A stretch of 64,000 bases of DNA from Mycobacterium sp. URHB0044 (GTDB taxonomy: Bacteria > Actinomycetota > Actinomycetes > Mycobacteriales > Mycobacteriaceae), in NCBI RefSeq assembly GCF_000620625.1, contig NZ_JIAW01000005.1, forward strand, positions 124,001 through 188,000, read 5' to 3'. This document shows, one piece after another, positions 53,125 to 62,087 of this stretch. Positions within the stretch are counted from its first letter, which is position 1. Every line of letters begins with the position of its first letter. Both the position numbers and the translations under genes were made by a program. Below the pieces are notes generated by a model. The model ran no database searches and was not told the DNA's origin. It saw nothing but the letters and a program-made list of their open reading frames with translations.

Positions 53125-54039
53125 ATGACGTCGGTTGCGGGTTACCACGACGGTGAGCTGGCGGTCCAACGGAGGGCGGGCGTCACGGGTGCTGCCGGAC
53201 GGTTGGCCGGAATGGTCGGCGCGGGAGTACTCGGTGGTGGAATACCGCAGTTCCTCGCGGGTCGCACGTTCGCCGCGCTCAGTGCCCGCGACGACGAGGG
53301 CACGCTGTGGACGTCGCCGTTGATCGGCGCACCGGGATTCCTCGATGCGGCCGGACCGACCACGCTGGCGATCCACTACGACTTTCCGCCGTCCGACCCG
53401 TTGTATGACGTTGCCGCGGGACAAGAGGTCGGGTTGGTCGTGATGGAGTTCGCCGCGCGGCGGCGGGTGCGGATCAACGGCACCCTGGCGGCGCGGCGCG
53501 ACGGGACGTTGACCGTGGACGTCGAGCAGGCGTACGGCAACTGTCCGCAGTACATCCATCGACGGCAGACGGCGCCTGGCACATCGTCGGACTCGGCCGC
53601 CAGGACGGGTACGACGCTCGCGCCGGTCGACATCGCCCAGATTCGGTCGGCCGATACCTTCTTCCTCGGCACCTCGCATCCGACCCGCGGCGTGGATACC
53701 TCGCACCGCGGTGGCACACCCGGATTCGTGCGCGTCGACGACGGCGGGCTGTGGTGGCCGGACTACCCCGGCAACAACATGTTCAACAGCCTCGGGAACA
53801 TCGCCGAAGACCCAACGGCCGCACTGCTGTTCGTCGACTTCACCACGGGCGCCGCCCTGCACCTGACGGGCACGGCCGAGGTCGTCTGGACGCAGCACGC
53901 GGTTGCAGGGGACGACGGCGGCACCGGCCGCCGCGTCCAGTTCACCCCCACGCGGTTCGTCGCCCGAATCGCATCGGTGCACTCCGACGACGTCGAGGCG
54001 TACCGCGACAACCCGCCGCTCACCACCCTGGAGGCATGA
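53125..54039 (+). CDS. Pyridoxamine 5'-phosphate oxidase family protein
   Basis: 304 residues from the ATG at 53125, with GGAGCGGAGC upstream. It contains FMN-binding split-barrel features: [20 protein letters not shown], then [11 protein letters not shown] and a C-terminal [20 protein letters not shown] followed by [17 protein letters not shown], as in the PPOX-putative family of larger proteins. The reaction is unknown. The stop overlaps the next ATG (ATGA), so it is coupled to the DUF1348 gene. Confidence 0.87.
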   Translation: MTSVAGYHDGELAVQRRAGVTGAAGRLAGMVGAGVLGGGIPQFLAGRTFAALSARDDEGTLWTSPLIGAPGFLDAAGPTTLAIHYDFPPSDPLYDVAAGQEVGLVVMEFAARRRVRINGTLAARRDGTLTVDVEQAYGNCPQYIHRRQTAPGTSSDSAARTGTTLAPVDIAQIRSADTFFLGTSHPTRGVDTSHRGGTPGFVRVDDGGLWWPDYPGNNMFNSLGNIAEDPTAALLFVDFTTGAALHLTGTAEVVWTQHAVAGDDGGTGRRVQFTPTRFVARIASVHSDDVEAYRDNPPLTTLEA

Positions 54040-54509
54040 CGATGACCGAGTCCCGCCCGCCGTTCCCTCCCTTCGACCTCGAGGGCGCCATCACCAAGGT
54101 GCAGGCCGCCGAGGACGCCTGGAACACTCGCGACCCGCACCGCGTCAGCCTCGCCTATACGCCAGACTCGGTCTGGCGCAACCGCGATCAGTTCGTCACC
54201 GGGCGAGCCGAGATCGTCGAATTCCTCACCGCCAAGTGGGAAAGGGAACTCGACTACGTTCTTCGCAAGAGCCTCTGGGGATTTCGCGGGAACCGGATGG
54301 CGGTGCGCTTCCAGTACGAGTGGCACGACCACGCCGGCCAGTGGTACCGCAGCTACGGCAACGAGCTCTGGGAGTTCGACGACAACGGCCTGATGCGACG
54401 ACGCGAGGCAAGCATCAACGACGTCGTCATCACCGAGGCCGACCGACGCTACTTCGGTCCACGGCCCGACGACGAGCGCGGCGAAGGGCACGACATCCCG
54501 CTGCAGTGA
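54036..54509 (+). CDS. DUF1348/SnoaL-like (NTF2 fold) protein
   Basis: 157 residues from the ATG overlapping the preceding stop. [21 protein letters not shown] and [18 protein letters not shown] followed by WFRG-like strands and [17 protein letters not shown] match DUF1348 in the NTF2 superfamily. Function unknown. It is probably co-expressed with the PPOX protein. Confidence 0.9.
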   Translation: MTMTESRPPFPPFDLEGAITKVQAAEDAWNTRDPHRVSLAYTPDSVWRNRDQFVTGRAEIVEFLTAKWERELDYVLRKSLWGFRGNRMAVRFQYEWHDHAGQWYRSYGNELWEFDDNGLMRRREASINDVVITEADRRYFGPRPDDERGEGHDIPLQ

Positions 54510-54561
54510 CCATCGCCTGACCGGCCCGACTTGCCGACCTTCGGGACAGCCCGGAAGATCC

Positions 54562-56031
54562 GTGTCAATGGACGCGAACTCGGCGGGCGAACTCTCGAAA
54601 CTGGACGCCATCGGACAGGCGGCGCTCGTCGCAGGCGGTGAGGTCACCGCGGCCGAACTCCTCGACGCGGCCATCAGCCGACTCGACGCGGCGCGCGGGC
54701 TGAACGCGGTGATCACCGACCTGTTCGACCGCGGTCGGGCGCAGGCCGCCGCCCTCGACGAAGCGGGCACGCTGCGCAACGGAGCCGCCGGACCACTGGC
54801 GGGCGTGCCGTTCCTGCTCAAGGACCTCGGCTCGTCGCTGGCGGGAACACCCGAGGCGATGGGCTCGCGCGCGCTGCGCACCCACGTGGCATCCGAAACG
54901 GCGTGGATCGTCGACCGCTACCTGGCGGCCGGTCTGGTGGTGTTCGGGAAGACCAACACGCCCGAGTGGGGCAACCACTGCACCACCGAGCCGTCGCTGT
55001 TCGGGCCCACCGTCAACCCGTGGTCGCCCAGCATCACACCGGGTGGGTCGAGCGGCGGGTCGGCGGCTGCCGTGGCGGCAGGCGTGGTCCCCGCCGCGTC
55101 GGGTGGCGACGGCACCGGCTCGATCCGGGTGCCTGCCTCGTGCTGTGGACTGGTCGGGCTGAAGCCACGTCGTGGCCGCACGTCGTTCGCGCCGAGTGCG
55201 GGCCAAGGCATGGAGGGTCTGGTCAACGGGCACGCGTTGACCCGCACCGTCCGCGACAGCGCTGCGCTGCTGGACGCCGTCACGGGATCCGCACCGGGCG
55301 ACCCCTACTCGGCCCCGCTCCCCGACCGGCCGTTCCTGGGCGCGATCGCGGAAGTTCCTGCCGCACAGCGCATCCTGACGACGACGGATTCTCCGTTCCC
55401 AGGAACTCCGACGCACCCCGACGTCGCGGCGGCCGTCGAGTCGGTGGCTCGGCTGCTGGACGGACTCGGGCACCACGTGGACACCGGGGCGCCGACCATC
55501 GATCCGGATGAGGTCGCCGACGCGATCGCCGTCCTGCACACCGTCAGCAACGCGCAACTGCATGCGTTCGCCACCGAACATCTGGGCCGCGAGCCGCACG
55601 AGGACGAGTTCGAGCCGAGCACGTGGGTGATGGTCCGCGAGGGGTTCACCACCACCGGCGTCGCGTACGCGGAGGCGATCGGCGCGGTGCACGCCCAGAC
55701 TCGCCGATTCGCCGCAGGCATGTCCGACCACGCCGTGCTGTTGGTGCCCACGCTGCTCACTCCCCCGCCGCCGTATGCGCTGCTGGATCAGCCCCGCGGC
55801 ACGACGCGGAAGTTCTTCGACGTCGAATTCGCCACGACCGGGTGGACCACCCTGGCGAACGTCACCGGATGGGCTGCGATCTCGCTGCCGCTCGGGGTCA
55901 GTTCGGAGGGACTGCCGATCGGCGTCCAGTTGATGGCGCCCGACGAGACGGTGTTGCTGCAACTCGCCCGCCAGCTCGAGGTGGCCGCACCGTGGGCCGA
56001 CAGGCTGCCACCCGGCTGGGTCGGCGCTTAG
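54562..56031 (+). CDS. Amidase signature family enzyme
   Basis: 489 residues; a GTG at 54562 and an ATG at 54568 are both possible starts after GGAAG. The catalytic triad is intact: Lys in VPFLLKDLG, and the amidase signature PGGSSGGSAAAVAAGVVP with both serines and the Ser-cisSer-Lys geometry. Such enzymes hydrolyse small or aryl amides. It converges with the CitG/MdcB-like gene. A link with the nitrile hydratase 32 kb away is possible in principle but not suggested by the context. Confidence 0.92.
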   Translation: MSMDANSAGELSKLDAIGQAALVAGGEVTAAELLDAAISRLDAARGLNAVITDLFDRGRAQAAALDEAGTLRNGAAGPLAGVPFLLKDLGSSLAGTPEAMGSRALRTHVASETAWIVDRYLAAGLVVFGKTNTPEWGNHCTTEPSLFGPTVNPWSPSITPGGSSGGSAAAVAAGVVPAASGGDGTGSIRVPASCCGLVGLKPRRGRTSFAPSAGQGMEGLVNGHALTRTVRDSAALLDAVTGSAPGDPYSAPLPDRPFLGAIAEVPAAQRILTTTDSPFPGTPTHPDVAAAVESVARLLDGLGHHVDTGAPTIDPDEVADAIAVLHTVSNAQLHAFATEHLGREPHEDEFEPSTWVMVREGFTTTGVAYAEAIGAVHAQTRRFAAGMSDHAVLLVPTLLTPPPPYALLDQPRGTTRKFFDVEFATTGWTTLANVTGWAAISLPLGVSSEGLPIGVQLMAPDETVLLQLARQLEVAAPWADRLPPGWVGA

Positions 56032-56038
56032 CAGCGGG

Positions 56039-56851
56039 TCACTCGGATCCAGCGAGCCGATCCAGGAACAGCGTCGCCGCCAGGAGATCGGCGCTGCCGC
56101 CCATCGCGAGACCGTGCTGGGCGGCCTCCCGGCACAACGCCTCCAGCCGCGCTCGTCCCTCGTCCGTCCCGCACCCACCCGCCTGCACGACGTCCGCCGC
56201 ACGGCGATTGACCAGGCGCAAAGCCTCGGCACCGCCGCGGCGAACGACGCCGGTGTCGTCCAAGGTGGCCATGATCGCGATCAGCGCATTGAGCGCGACG
56301 GTTTCTCCCGTCTCGCCGCGGCGCCGGCTCGCCCGCAGCGCCGGCAGCCCGATGCGGATGACGTGCGGGAAGCCGCCCCTCGCCTCTCCGACCGCTCCAC
56401 GCGTGGCGCGCCGCGGCGCGCAGGGATGCAGCGTCCGGGCCACCAGCGCAGCGAAACTCGCTGCGGATTCGGCTCCCTCGGTGACGGCCGCGCCCGCCGA
56501 CAACAGGCCGAGCGTCCAGAGCGCACCACGATGGGTTCCCACGCTGCGGGTCACGTCGGCGATGCGTCGTTCGCCTGCCCGCCCGATCGCGCCGAACCGG
56601 TCGCGCAGAGCGGGGCCGAGGGGCAGCGTCCGCGCGGCTTCTGCGCACTGCCGCAACGGTTCTCGCAAGGCTTCGGCGGCGGAGTCGGGATGGCCCGCGC
56701 GGCCGTCCACCAGGCCGGGGCGCAACGGCGTGAGCCGCGCCGCGGTGCGCAGCGCGACTACGGCAGCCTCGGCGATGTGCACCGACGGAACGGGCGGACG
56801 CACATCGAACCCGGAGGCGTACCCGTCGATCAGCTCGTTCGGCGGCATCAT
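56039..56851 (-). CDS. CitG/MdcB-like triphosphoribosyl-dephospho-CoA synthase family protein
   Basis: 270 residues. SVGTHRGALWTLGLL corresponds to the NTHKGA.F.LG block of the family, with GLVDGRAGH near the N-terminus and GGSADLLAATLFLDRL at the C-terminus. The family transfers triphosphoribosyl to dephospho-CoA to make the prosthetic group of citrate lyase or malonate decarboxylase. Neither a malonate decarboxylase nor a citrate lyase gene is present in the window, so it is an orphan here. A CTAG palindrome lies upstream, and the sensor kinase gene precedes it on the same strand. Confidence 0.8.
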   Translation of the reverse strand: MMPPNELIDGYASGFDVRPPVPSVHIAEAAVVALRTAARLTPLRPGLVDGRAGHPDSAAEALREPLRQCAEAARTLPLGPALRDRFGAIGRAGERRIADVTRSVGTHRGALWTLGLLSAGAAVTEGAESAASFAALVARTLHPCAPRRATRGAVGEARGGFPHVIRIGLPALRASRRRGETGETVALNALIAIMATLDDTGVVRRGGAEALRLVNRRAADVVQAGGCGTDEGRARLEALCREAAQHGLAMGGSADLLAATLFLDRLAGSE

Positions 56852-56910
56852 GGGTTTAGACGATGCGCTATGCGGCGCTCGGCGTCATTGGGGCTGCCAA
56901 CACCATCGGA

Positions 56911-56926
56911 TACCGGCTAGCCGGTA
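56911..56926. promoter_or_regulatory. Perfect 16-bp palindrome upstream of the CitG/MdcB-like gene
   Basis: TACCGGCTAGCCGGTA is a perfect inverted repeat, 60 bases before the minus-strand start at 56851. It shares a GCTAG core with palindromes at 58534 and 59660 around the same two-component genes. Confidence 0.5.
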
Positions 56927-56944
56927 CTGCCGTCCCAACCCAAC

Positions 56945-58492
56945 TCATTCGGAGCCGACGGGTATCCGCGCGGTGATCGTGGTTCCGCGACCCGGCGAGC
57001 TGGTCACGTCCAGGGCTCCCGAGACCGCCTCCACCCTGTCCTTCAACCCGATGAGTCCGGTACCCCCACCGGGGGTCGCCCCGCCGACGCCGTCGTCGGC
57101 GACCTCGAGATGAAGCACGTCGCCGTCCAACGCGGCCCGCACCGTGACCTCGGACGCCTCGGCATGCTTGGCGGCATTCGTCAGCGATTCGGCGATCACG
57201 TAATAGGCTGTGGCCTCCGCGGATTCGGGCAGGCGCCGGTCGACGCCGAGCTCAAGTCGCACCGGAACGACCGAGCGTCTGGCGAGGGTCTTGATCGCTG
57301 GCCCCAGCCCGCCCTTCGACAGGATCGCCGGGTGGATCCCGCGGGACAGCTCCTGCAATTCGGTGTAGAGGTCTGCCATGCCGTTGACCAGGTTGTCGAG
57401 TTGCTGTCGAACGGTGTGCTGCTCCTCGGGAATCGACGCCTCGAGCGCGCGTAGCCCGAGGCCGAGCGACACGATGCGCTGCTGCGCTCCGTCGTGCAGA
57501 TCACGTTCGATGCTGCGGCGGGCCTGGTCGGCGGCTGCGACGATGCGCGCCCGCGAGGCCTTCAGTTCGGCGCGGGTTTCGGCATTGGAGATCGCGGTGC
57601 CCACCAGATCCGCGAAATCGCATACCCGTGCTTCGGTTTCGTCCGGCATCGGCTCCGGGTGCGTCGAGCCGACGATCAGGGCGGCGCGGGTGGTTCCCCC
57701 GACGTTGACGGGCGCACCCACCCCGCTGCGCAATCCGAGCGCGCGCAGGCGGGCGGCGACGGACCCGTCGACGTCGGTGTAGTCGTCGATGCGGGCGGTC
57801 TGTCCGGTTCGGCGAATTCGGACGGCGATGCTGTCACCGTCGAGCGGAAGTCGTTCTCCCACCTTCAGTTTCTCCTGCGCCGCAGAGTCGTGAGCGGCCA
57901 GCACGGTGCAGTGTCCATCGGCGTCGAACGTGGACAGGGTGACGTGCTCGACGCCCAGGCCTCGCGCCAGCTCGGTCACCGCGGTGGGATAGACGTCGGC
58001 GGGGTCGCCGTCGCGCGCGACCAGGGTGGCCACTCGTCGCAACGCCGCCTGCTGGGTGGCCAGCGCGTCGGCCTCCCGACGGCGCTGCTCCGACTCGGCA
58101 GCGCGCAGCCGCGCCTGGCCGGCCAGCACGTTGGCCAGCAGCGCCAGTGGCAGGAAGACGAACAGGGCGGGTGCCAGACTGTCGCCGCCCTCGAGATGGA
58201 AGTACAGGTAGACCACAGCGCTCACCAGCGAGGTGGCCAGTGCGAGACCGAAGCTCCAGCCCGCGGAGACGACCAGCACGCCGAGCAGGAAGATCGCCCC
58301 GAACGCGTTCTCGGGTGCGACCCGCTTCAACTGCAACACCAGCAGGGTCTCGCCGACGATGAACGCCAGCGCCACGACGATGCCCCAGCCGAGCGGACGG
58401 GCGGTCGGTCGCAGCACGACGGCGAGCAGCCTGCTGCGCAGCGACCGTCGGCTGCGCTCCTGGCCCGTGGCGGTGTCCGCTGGCTCTGTCAT
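56945..58492 (-). CDS. NarL-type sensor histidine kinase with GAF domain
   Basis: 515 residues: four transmembrane helices (DUF4118-like, ~35-125), a GAF domain (~150-310), a HisKA_3 dimerisation helix with phospho-acceptor His in IERDLHDGAQQRIV, and a HATPase_c domain (DDGVGG, GLIGLKDRVEAVSG). The sensed signal is unknown. The response regulator gene lies close upstream on the same strand, and a stand-alone receiver gene sits between them on the other strand. Confidence 0.93.
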   Translation of the reverse strand: MTEPADTATGQERSRRSLRSRLLAVVLRPTARPLGWGIVVALAFIVGETLLVLQLKRVAPENAFGAIFLLGVLVVSAGWSFGLALATSLVSAVVYLYFHLEGGDSLAPALFVFLPLALLANVLAGQARLRAAESEQRRREADALATQQAALRRVATLVARDGDPADVYPTAVTELARGLGVEHVTLSTFDADGHCTVLAAHDSAAQEKLKVGERLPLDGDSIAVRIRRTGQTARIDDYTDVDGSVAARLRALGLRSGVGAPVNVGGTTRAALIVGSTHPEPMPDETEARVCDFADLVGTAISNAETRAELKASRARIVAAADQARRSIERDLHDGAQQRIVSLGLGLRALEASIPEEQHTVRQQLDNLVNGMADLYTELQELSRGIHPAILSKGGLGPAIKTLARRSVVPVRLELGVDRRLPESAEATAYYVIAESLTNAAKHAEASEVTVRAALDGDVLHLEVADDGVGGATPGGGTGLIGLKDRVEAVSGALDVTSSPGRGTTITARIPVGSE

Positions 58493-58502
58493 CGCACCGG
58501 AA

Positions 58503-58508
58503 TGCTAG
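58503..58508. promoter_or_regulatory. TGCTAG half-site upstream of the sensor kinase gene
   Basis: TGCTAG lies 11 bases upstream of the minus-strand kinase start and 31 bases from the full CTGCTAGCAG palindrome. The shared core suggests a second, weaker binding site. Confidence 0.3.
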
Positions 58509-58533
58509 TTGGTGGGCGATCGACGCCAGATTC

Positions 58534-58543
58534 CTGCTAGCAG
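58534..58543. promoter_or_regulatory. CTGCTAGCAG palindrome between sensor kinase and receiver genes
   Basis: A perfect 10-bp palindrome lies in the 84-base divergent gap, 42 bases from the kinase start and 34 bases before the receiver start. It may be bound by the LuxR-type regulator of this system. Confidence 0.45.
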
Positions 58544-58576
58544 TAATGCCCCGGATCGGCCATTCTGCGAAACTCG

Positions 58577-58963
58577 GTGGATGTGGGACTCGGGATATCT
58601 GCCGTGCGCTGTCTGATCGTCGACGACAGCGCGAACTTCCGCGACGCCGCGAGCAGCATGCTCGAGCGCGCGGGGATTTCCGTGGTCGGAGTCGCCTGCA
58701 ACAGCGCAGAGGCGTTGTCGCAATACCGGGACCTCCGACCGGACGTCACGCTGGTGGACGTCGACCTCGGCGCCGAGAGCGGGTTCGACGTGGCGGTAGC
58801 GCTGGACGCCGCGGAATCGCCTGCGCCATCGGTGATCCTCATCTCGACCCATTCCGAGCAGGACTTCGCCGACATGATCAATTCCAGTCCCGCACTGGGA
58901 TTCCTGCCGAAGTTCGCGCTGTCGCCCGGGGCGATCAGAGACCTGCTCGCCGAAAGGGCGTGA
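58577..58963 (+). CDS. Stand-alone receiver-domain protein
   Basis: 128 residues from a GTG. Only a receiver domain is present: acidic pair in LIVDDSANF, phospho-acceptor Asp in VTLVDVDLG, Ser/Thr switch in LISTHS and conserved Lys in FLPKFAL. No output domain follows. It is divergent from the kinase gene and converges with the LuxR-type regulator gene, leaving 5 bases between stops. It could act as a phosphate sink or protein-binding switch. Confidence 0.9.
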   Translation: MDVGLGISAVRCLIVDDSANFRDAASSMLERAGISVVGVACNSAEALSQYRDLRPDVTLVDVDLGAESGFDVAVALDAAESPAPSVILISTHSEQDFADMINSSPALGFLPKFALSPGAIRDLLAERA

Positions 58964-58968
58964 GGCGC

Positions 58969-59622
58969 TCAGAGCGCGTCGAGATACATGATCACCGCGC
59001 GCACGCGACGGTGGTCATCGCCCGTCTCCGGGAGGTTCAGCTTCGTCAGGATGCTGCGCACGTGCTTCTCCACGGTTCCCTCGGTGACCCAGATGCGCCG
59101 CCCGATACCCGCGTTGGACAGGCCTTCCGCCATCAACGTGAGCACCTCGCGCTCGCGGCTGCTGAGGGCGGCGAGTGGATCGTTGCGCCGCCGCGCCGAG
59201 ACCAGTTCGGCGACCAGGGCGGGATCGACGACCGAAGCGCCGTTGGCGATGCGCCCGACGGTGTCGACGAAGTCCGCGACGTCGGTGACGCGGCTCTTCA
59301 GCAGATAACCGATCGACTGGCCGCCCGCCAGGAGCTCCATCGCGTGGTCGACGTCGACGTGAGCAGACAGGACCAGAATGGCGATGTCCGGCCATTCCCG
59401 CCGGATGGTCTTGGCCGCATCGAGCCCCTCGGTGGCGTGATTCGGTGGCATCCGGATGTCGACCACGACGAGCCCGGGTTGCAGGTCGCGGACCGCGTCG
59501 AGTAGCTCGGTTGCGTCGCCGGCCTGACCGACGACGTCGAACCCGGATCGCGCCAGCAGGCTGGACAACCCCTCGCGGAGCAGAACGTCGTCATCGGCGA
59601 CGACCACGCGTACGGCACTCAT
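58969..59622 (-). CDS. NarL/LuxR-type response regulator
   Basis: 217 residues from the ATG at 59622. Receiver domain with VVVADDDVLLREGL and phospho-acceptor Asp in LVVVDIRMPP, then a LuxR helix-turn-helix (LSSREREVLTLMAEGLSNAGI and VEKHVRSILTKLNL). It should be activated by the sensor kinase encoded on the same strand. An inverted repeat GGCTAG-CAGGA-CTAGCC lies 38 to 54 bases upstream of its start, so autoregulation is likely. Confidence 0.94.
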   Translation of the reverse strand: MSAVRVVVADDDVLLREGLSSLLARSGFDVVGQAGDATELLDAVRDLQPGLVVVDIRMPPNHATEGLDAAKTIRREWPDIAILVLSAHVDVDHAMELLAGGQSIGYLLKSRVTDVADFVDTVGRIANGASVVDPALVAELVSARRRNDPLAALSSREREVLTLMAEGLSNAGIGRRIWVTEGTVEKHVRSILTKLNLPETGDDHRRVRAVIMYLDAL

Positions 59623-59659
59623 TCCGACGATTCTCGCATCCGCGGGTTTCGGGCTCACC

Positions 59660-59676
59660 GGCTAGCAGGACTAGCC
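59660..59676. promoter_or_regulatory. Inverted repeat GGCTAG-CAGGA-CTAGCC upstream of the response regulator gene
   Basis: A 6-bp inverted repeat with 5-base spacing, 38 bases upstream of the minus-strand regulator start. It shares the GCTAG core with 56911 and 58534. Confidence 0.5.
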
Positions 59677-59690
59677 GATGGCGGTCCCCC

Positions 59691-59825
59691 GATCACGAGG
59701 CGTTCCGCGCCGCAGCCAGTCTCGCCATGGTGGGCGCACAACCCTTGAGCCAGAACGAGTTCAAGCTCGACCTCGGCAAGCACAGCGTCGTGCGCGCATT
59801 GACTCTGGCCACCGGCGCGGCGTGA
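59691..59825 (+). pseudogene. C-terminal remnant of a molybdo-hydroxylase FAD-binding subunit
   Basis: 44 codons reading DHEAFRAAASLAMVGAQPLS, then NEFKLDLGKHSVVRAL, end at a stop. They match the extreme C-terminus of xanthine/CO-dehydrogenase-type FAD subunits, whose last strands read like GA.PL..N.FK..L....VVRAL. No start or upstream part of the gene is present, since the response regulator gene and its promoter occupy that place. It is best read as a leftover of a deleted gene. Confidence 0.6.
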
Positions 59826-59908
59826 CGCAAGGATCTTGGCCAGCCGCTGAGCCGGGCGAACAGGTGAAAGGCCGCGGCGTGCCCGCACGCTTCGGTGAAG
59901 ATGGGAGC

Positions 59909-60928
59909 ATGGCTCCTCGCTCCACTGCTCCTGCGACGGCCCCACCTTCCGGCGCGAACACCGTCTCCCGTTGCGTCGCGTTTCTCGTCTATGACGGGGT
60001 GACCCTGTTGGACGTCGCGGGTCCGGCGGAGGTGTTCAAGACGGCGAACAGGTTCGGTGCCAATTACCAGATCGTGCTGGTGTCGCCGACGGGTGAGGAC
60101 GTCACGTCGAACCTCGGGTTCGGGGTCGCAGTCGATGGCGCCGTTTCATCCGAGGACGCGCCGGACACATACCTGGTGCCCGGCGCCGACCACATTCCGC
60201 GGACGCCTGTGCCCTCGGCTCTGGCGCAAGCCGCGCTCATGCCGGCATCCGGAGCGCGGCGCGTCGCGTCGATCTGCACCGGCGCGTTCATCCTTGCCGC
60301 TGCCGGCCTCCTCGCCGGCAAGCGGGCCACCACGCATTGGAAAGTCACACGCGAACTCGCGAACCGATGCCCGACCTGCCGCATCGAGCCAGACGCCATC
60401 TACGTTCGTGACGGCAGCACGTACACGTCGGCGGGCGTGACCGCCGGAATCGATCTGGCTCTCGCGCTCGTCGAAGAGGACCACGGGCCGGACTTGACGC
60501 GCGACGTCGCCCGCGCGCTGGTGGTGTACATGCAGCGTTCGGGTGGCCAGTCGCAGTTCTCCGCTCCGCTGCAAGGGCCGCCGCCGCGTTCTCCGGCTCT
60601 GCGGAGTGTCACCGACTTGGTGACGGCGAATCCACAGGCAGACCATTCACTCACCGAGCTGGCGAAGCACCTCAACGTGAGCACCCGTCACCTCACCCGG
60701 CTCTTCCACGACGAACTCTCCATCACGCCGGCCCGGTATGTGGAGAACATCCGCTTCGACATGGCCAGGGCGCATCTCGACCAAGGACACACCGCGACAC
60801 GAGCAGCGGAGCTCGCCGGATTCCCCAGCTACGAAAGCATGCGACGGGTGTTCGCGAGAGAGCTCGGGATCAGCCCCGTGGCGTACCAGCGTCGGTTCAC
60901 CACAGCTCGCCGCGCGAGTTCTGGTTAG
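59909..60928 (+). CDS. GlxA-family regulator (DJ-1/PfpI domain plus AraC HTH)
   Basis: 339 residues from the ATG at 59909. DJ-1/PfpI-like half with LVYDGVTLLDVAGPAEVF and SICTGAFILAAAG at the Cys elbow, and a C-terminal AraC domain (ELAKHLNVSTRHLTRLF, RAAELAGFPSYESMRRVF). It is similar in design to the regulator at 39710-40693. It converges with the nitroreductase operon; a target is not evident. Confidence 0.93.
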   Translation: MAPRSTAPATAPPSGANTVSRCVAFLVYDGVTLLDVAGPAEVFKTANRFGANYQIVLVSPTGEDVTSNLGFGVAVDGAVSSEDAPDTYLVPGADHIPRTPVPSALAQAALMPASGARRVASICTGAFILAAAGLLAGKRATTHWKVTRELANRCPTCRIEPDAIYVRDGSTYTSAGVTAGIDLALALVEEDHGPDLTRDVARALVVYMQRSGGQSQFSAPLQGPPPRSPALRSVTDLVTANPQADHSLTELAKHLNVSTRHLTRLFHDELSITPARYVENIRFDMARAHLDQGHTATRAAELAGFPSYESMRRVFARELGISPVAYQRRFTTARRASSG

Positions 60929-60953
60929 CACGTGAGCCTTTGACGATCCGCCG

Positions 60954-61607
60954 TCAGCTGTCCAGGAACGTTACGTTCGCCTCAACCGGATTGCGCGGTA
61001 CGACGAGGTTGTTTCCGGCGAAGGCGGGATCCGGGTAACCGATCGCCAGACCGCAGAGCACCATCTGGTCGTCCGGTATGTCGAGCTGAGCCCGCACGAC
61101 ATCGGGGTACTCCGCGATCGACACCTGCACACAGGTACCAAGACCACGGTCAGTCAAGGCCAACAGCAGCGTCTGCAGAAACATGCCCACGCCTAGGCTG
61201 TCGACGAGCCCCAGATCGCGGTGCATGCAGACCACGGCGCCCACGGGAGCGCGGAAGAACTCCCAGTTGCGCAGCCGAGCCAGCCGCCGGGCCTCCGCGT
61301 CGTGCCGGGCTATGCCCATGGAGCCGTACACCAATGCACCGAGTTCTTGGCGCAGCGGGAGGAAGGACTCCGGAAGGCCGGTGGTCTCAGGAAATCCGGC
61401 CGATGCCGCTTCGAGAAGGGCCTCGACCAGCCGATCGCGGCGTGGCCCCGATGTGACGAACAGCCGCCACGGCTGCACGTTCGAGTTCGACGGAGCTCGC
61501 ATCGCAACGGTCAGCGCCTCCTCGATGAGTTCACGGGGCACGGGTTTGTCGCGCAGGAACATGCGGGTCGACCGGCGGTTCCGTACGACCTCCTCGAAAT
61601 CGGTCAT
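60954..61607 (-). CDS. Nitroreductase family protein
   Basis: 217 residues. RNRRSTRMFLRDKPV, AMRAPSNSNVQPWRLFV and DRGLGTCVQVSIAEYPDVV are FMN-binding blocks of the family. Last gene of a minus-strand run after the cupin gene (30-base gap). It reduces an unknown substrate with NAD(P)H; a role with the MDR oxidoreductase upstream is plausible. Confidence 0.9.
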   Translation of the reverse strand: MTDFEEVVRNRRSTRMFLRDKPVPRELIEEALTVAMRAPSNSNVQPWRLFVTSGPRRDRLVEALLEAASAGFPETTGLPESFLPLRQELGALVYGSMGIARHDAEARRLARLRNWEFFRAPVGAVVCMHRDLGLVDSLGVGMFLQTLLLALTDRGLGTCVQVSIAEYPDVVRAQLDIPDDQMVLCGLAIGYPDPAFAGNNLVVPRNPVEANVTFLDS

Positions 61608-61637
61608 GATCGTGGTGGCACGAGGAGCATCGGCCGC

Positions 61638-62087
61638 TCAGGGGCGGACATCATCGACCTTGAGTCGTTCGCCGGTGGTGGAGATGAAGACGACCAGCAG
61701 TTTGGCCGGTTCGGTCGCGCTGGCGTTCTCGGTCGCCAGGTGGTGTGCGCCCGGCGTTTCGGACCAGTTCTCGCCTTGGTGGTAGACGTGCGCGGGCTCG
61801 CCCTCGAGCTGGCTGTTGACCGTGCCCTCAAGCACATACGCGTAGACGAAGGCGTCGCCATGGCGGTGGGGCATTGCACGCGCCGCAGGCGGGAAGGTCA
61901 CGATCGCCGATGTGAAGGTTTTGTCCGCGACGTTCGGAAGCGCCTGTTGGTAGAGAGGCGCCAGTGTCTCCACCGGGGGTGCCGAGGCAGTGTCTGCCGC
62001 AGGGTCGGCCGCAGAAGCGCCGCAGCCGGCTATGAATGCGGCGACAGCGGAAGTGAGTAGACCAGTGGTGAAACGCGCGGCGATCAT
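61638..62087 (-). CDS. Cupin-domain lipoprotein
   Basis: 149 residues. The signal peptide ends in a lipobox (FIAGC). The mature part is a single cupin with MPHRHGDAFVYAYVLEG, giving two His and a Glu-like metal site, and HHLATENASATEPAKLLVV. Its start overlaps the stop of the MDR gene (ATGA), so it is coupled to that oxidoreductase. The substrate is unknown. Confidence 0.88.
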   Translation of the reverse strand: MIAARFTTGLLTSAVAAFIAGCGASAADPAADTASAPPVETLAPLYQQALPNVADKTFTSAIVTFPPAARAMPHRHGDAFVYAYVLEGTVNSQLEGEPAHVYHQGENWSETPGAHHLATENASATEPAKLLVVFISTTGERLKVDDVRP

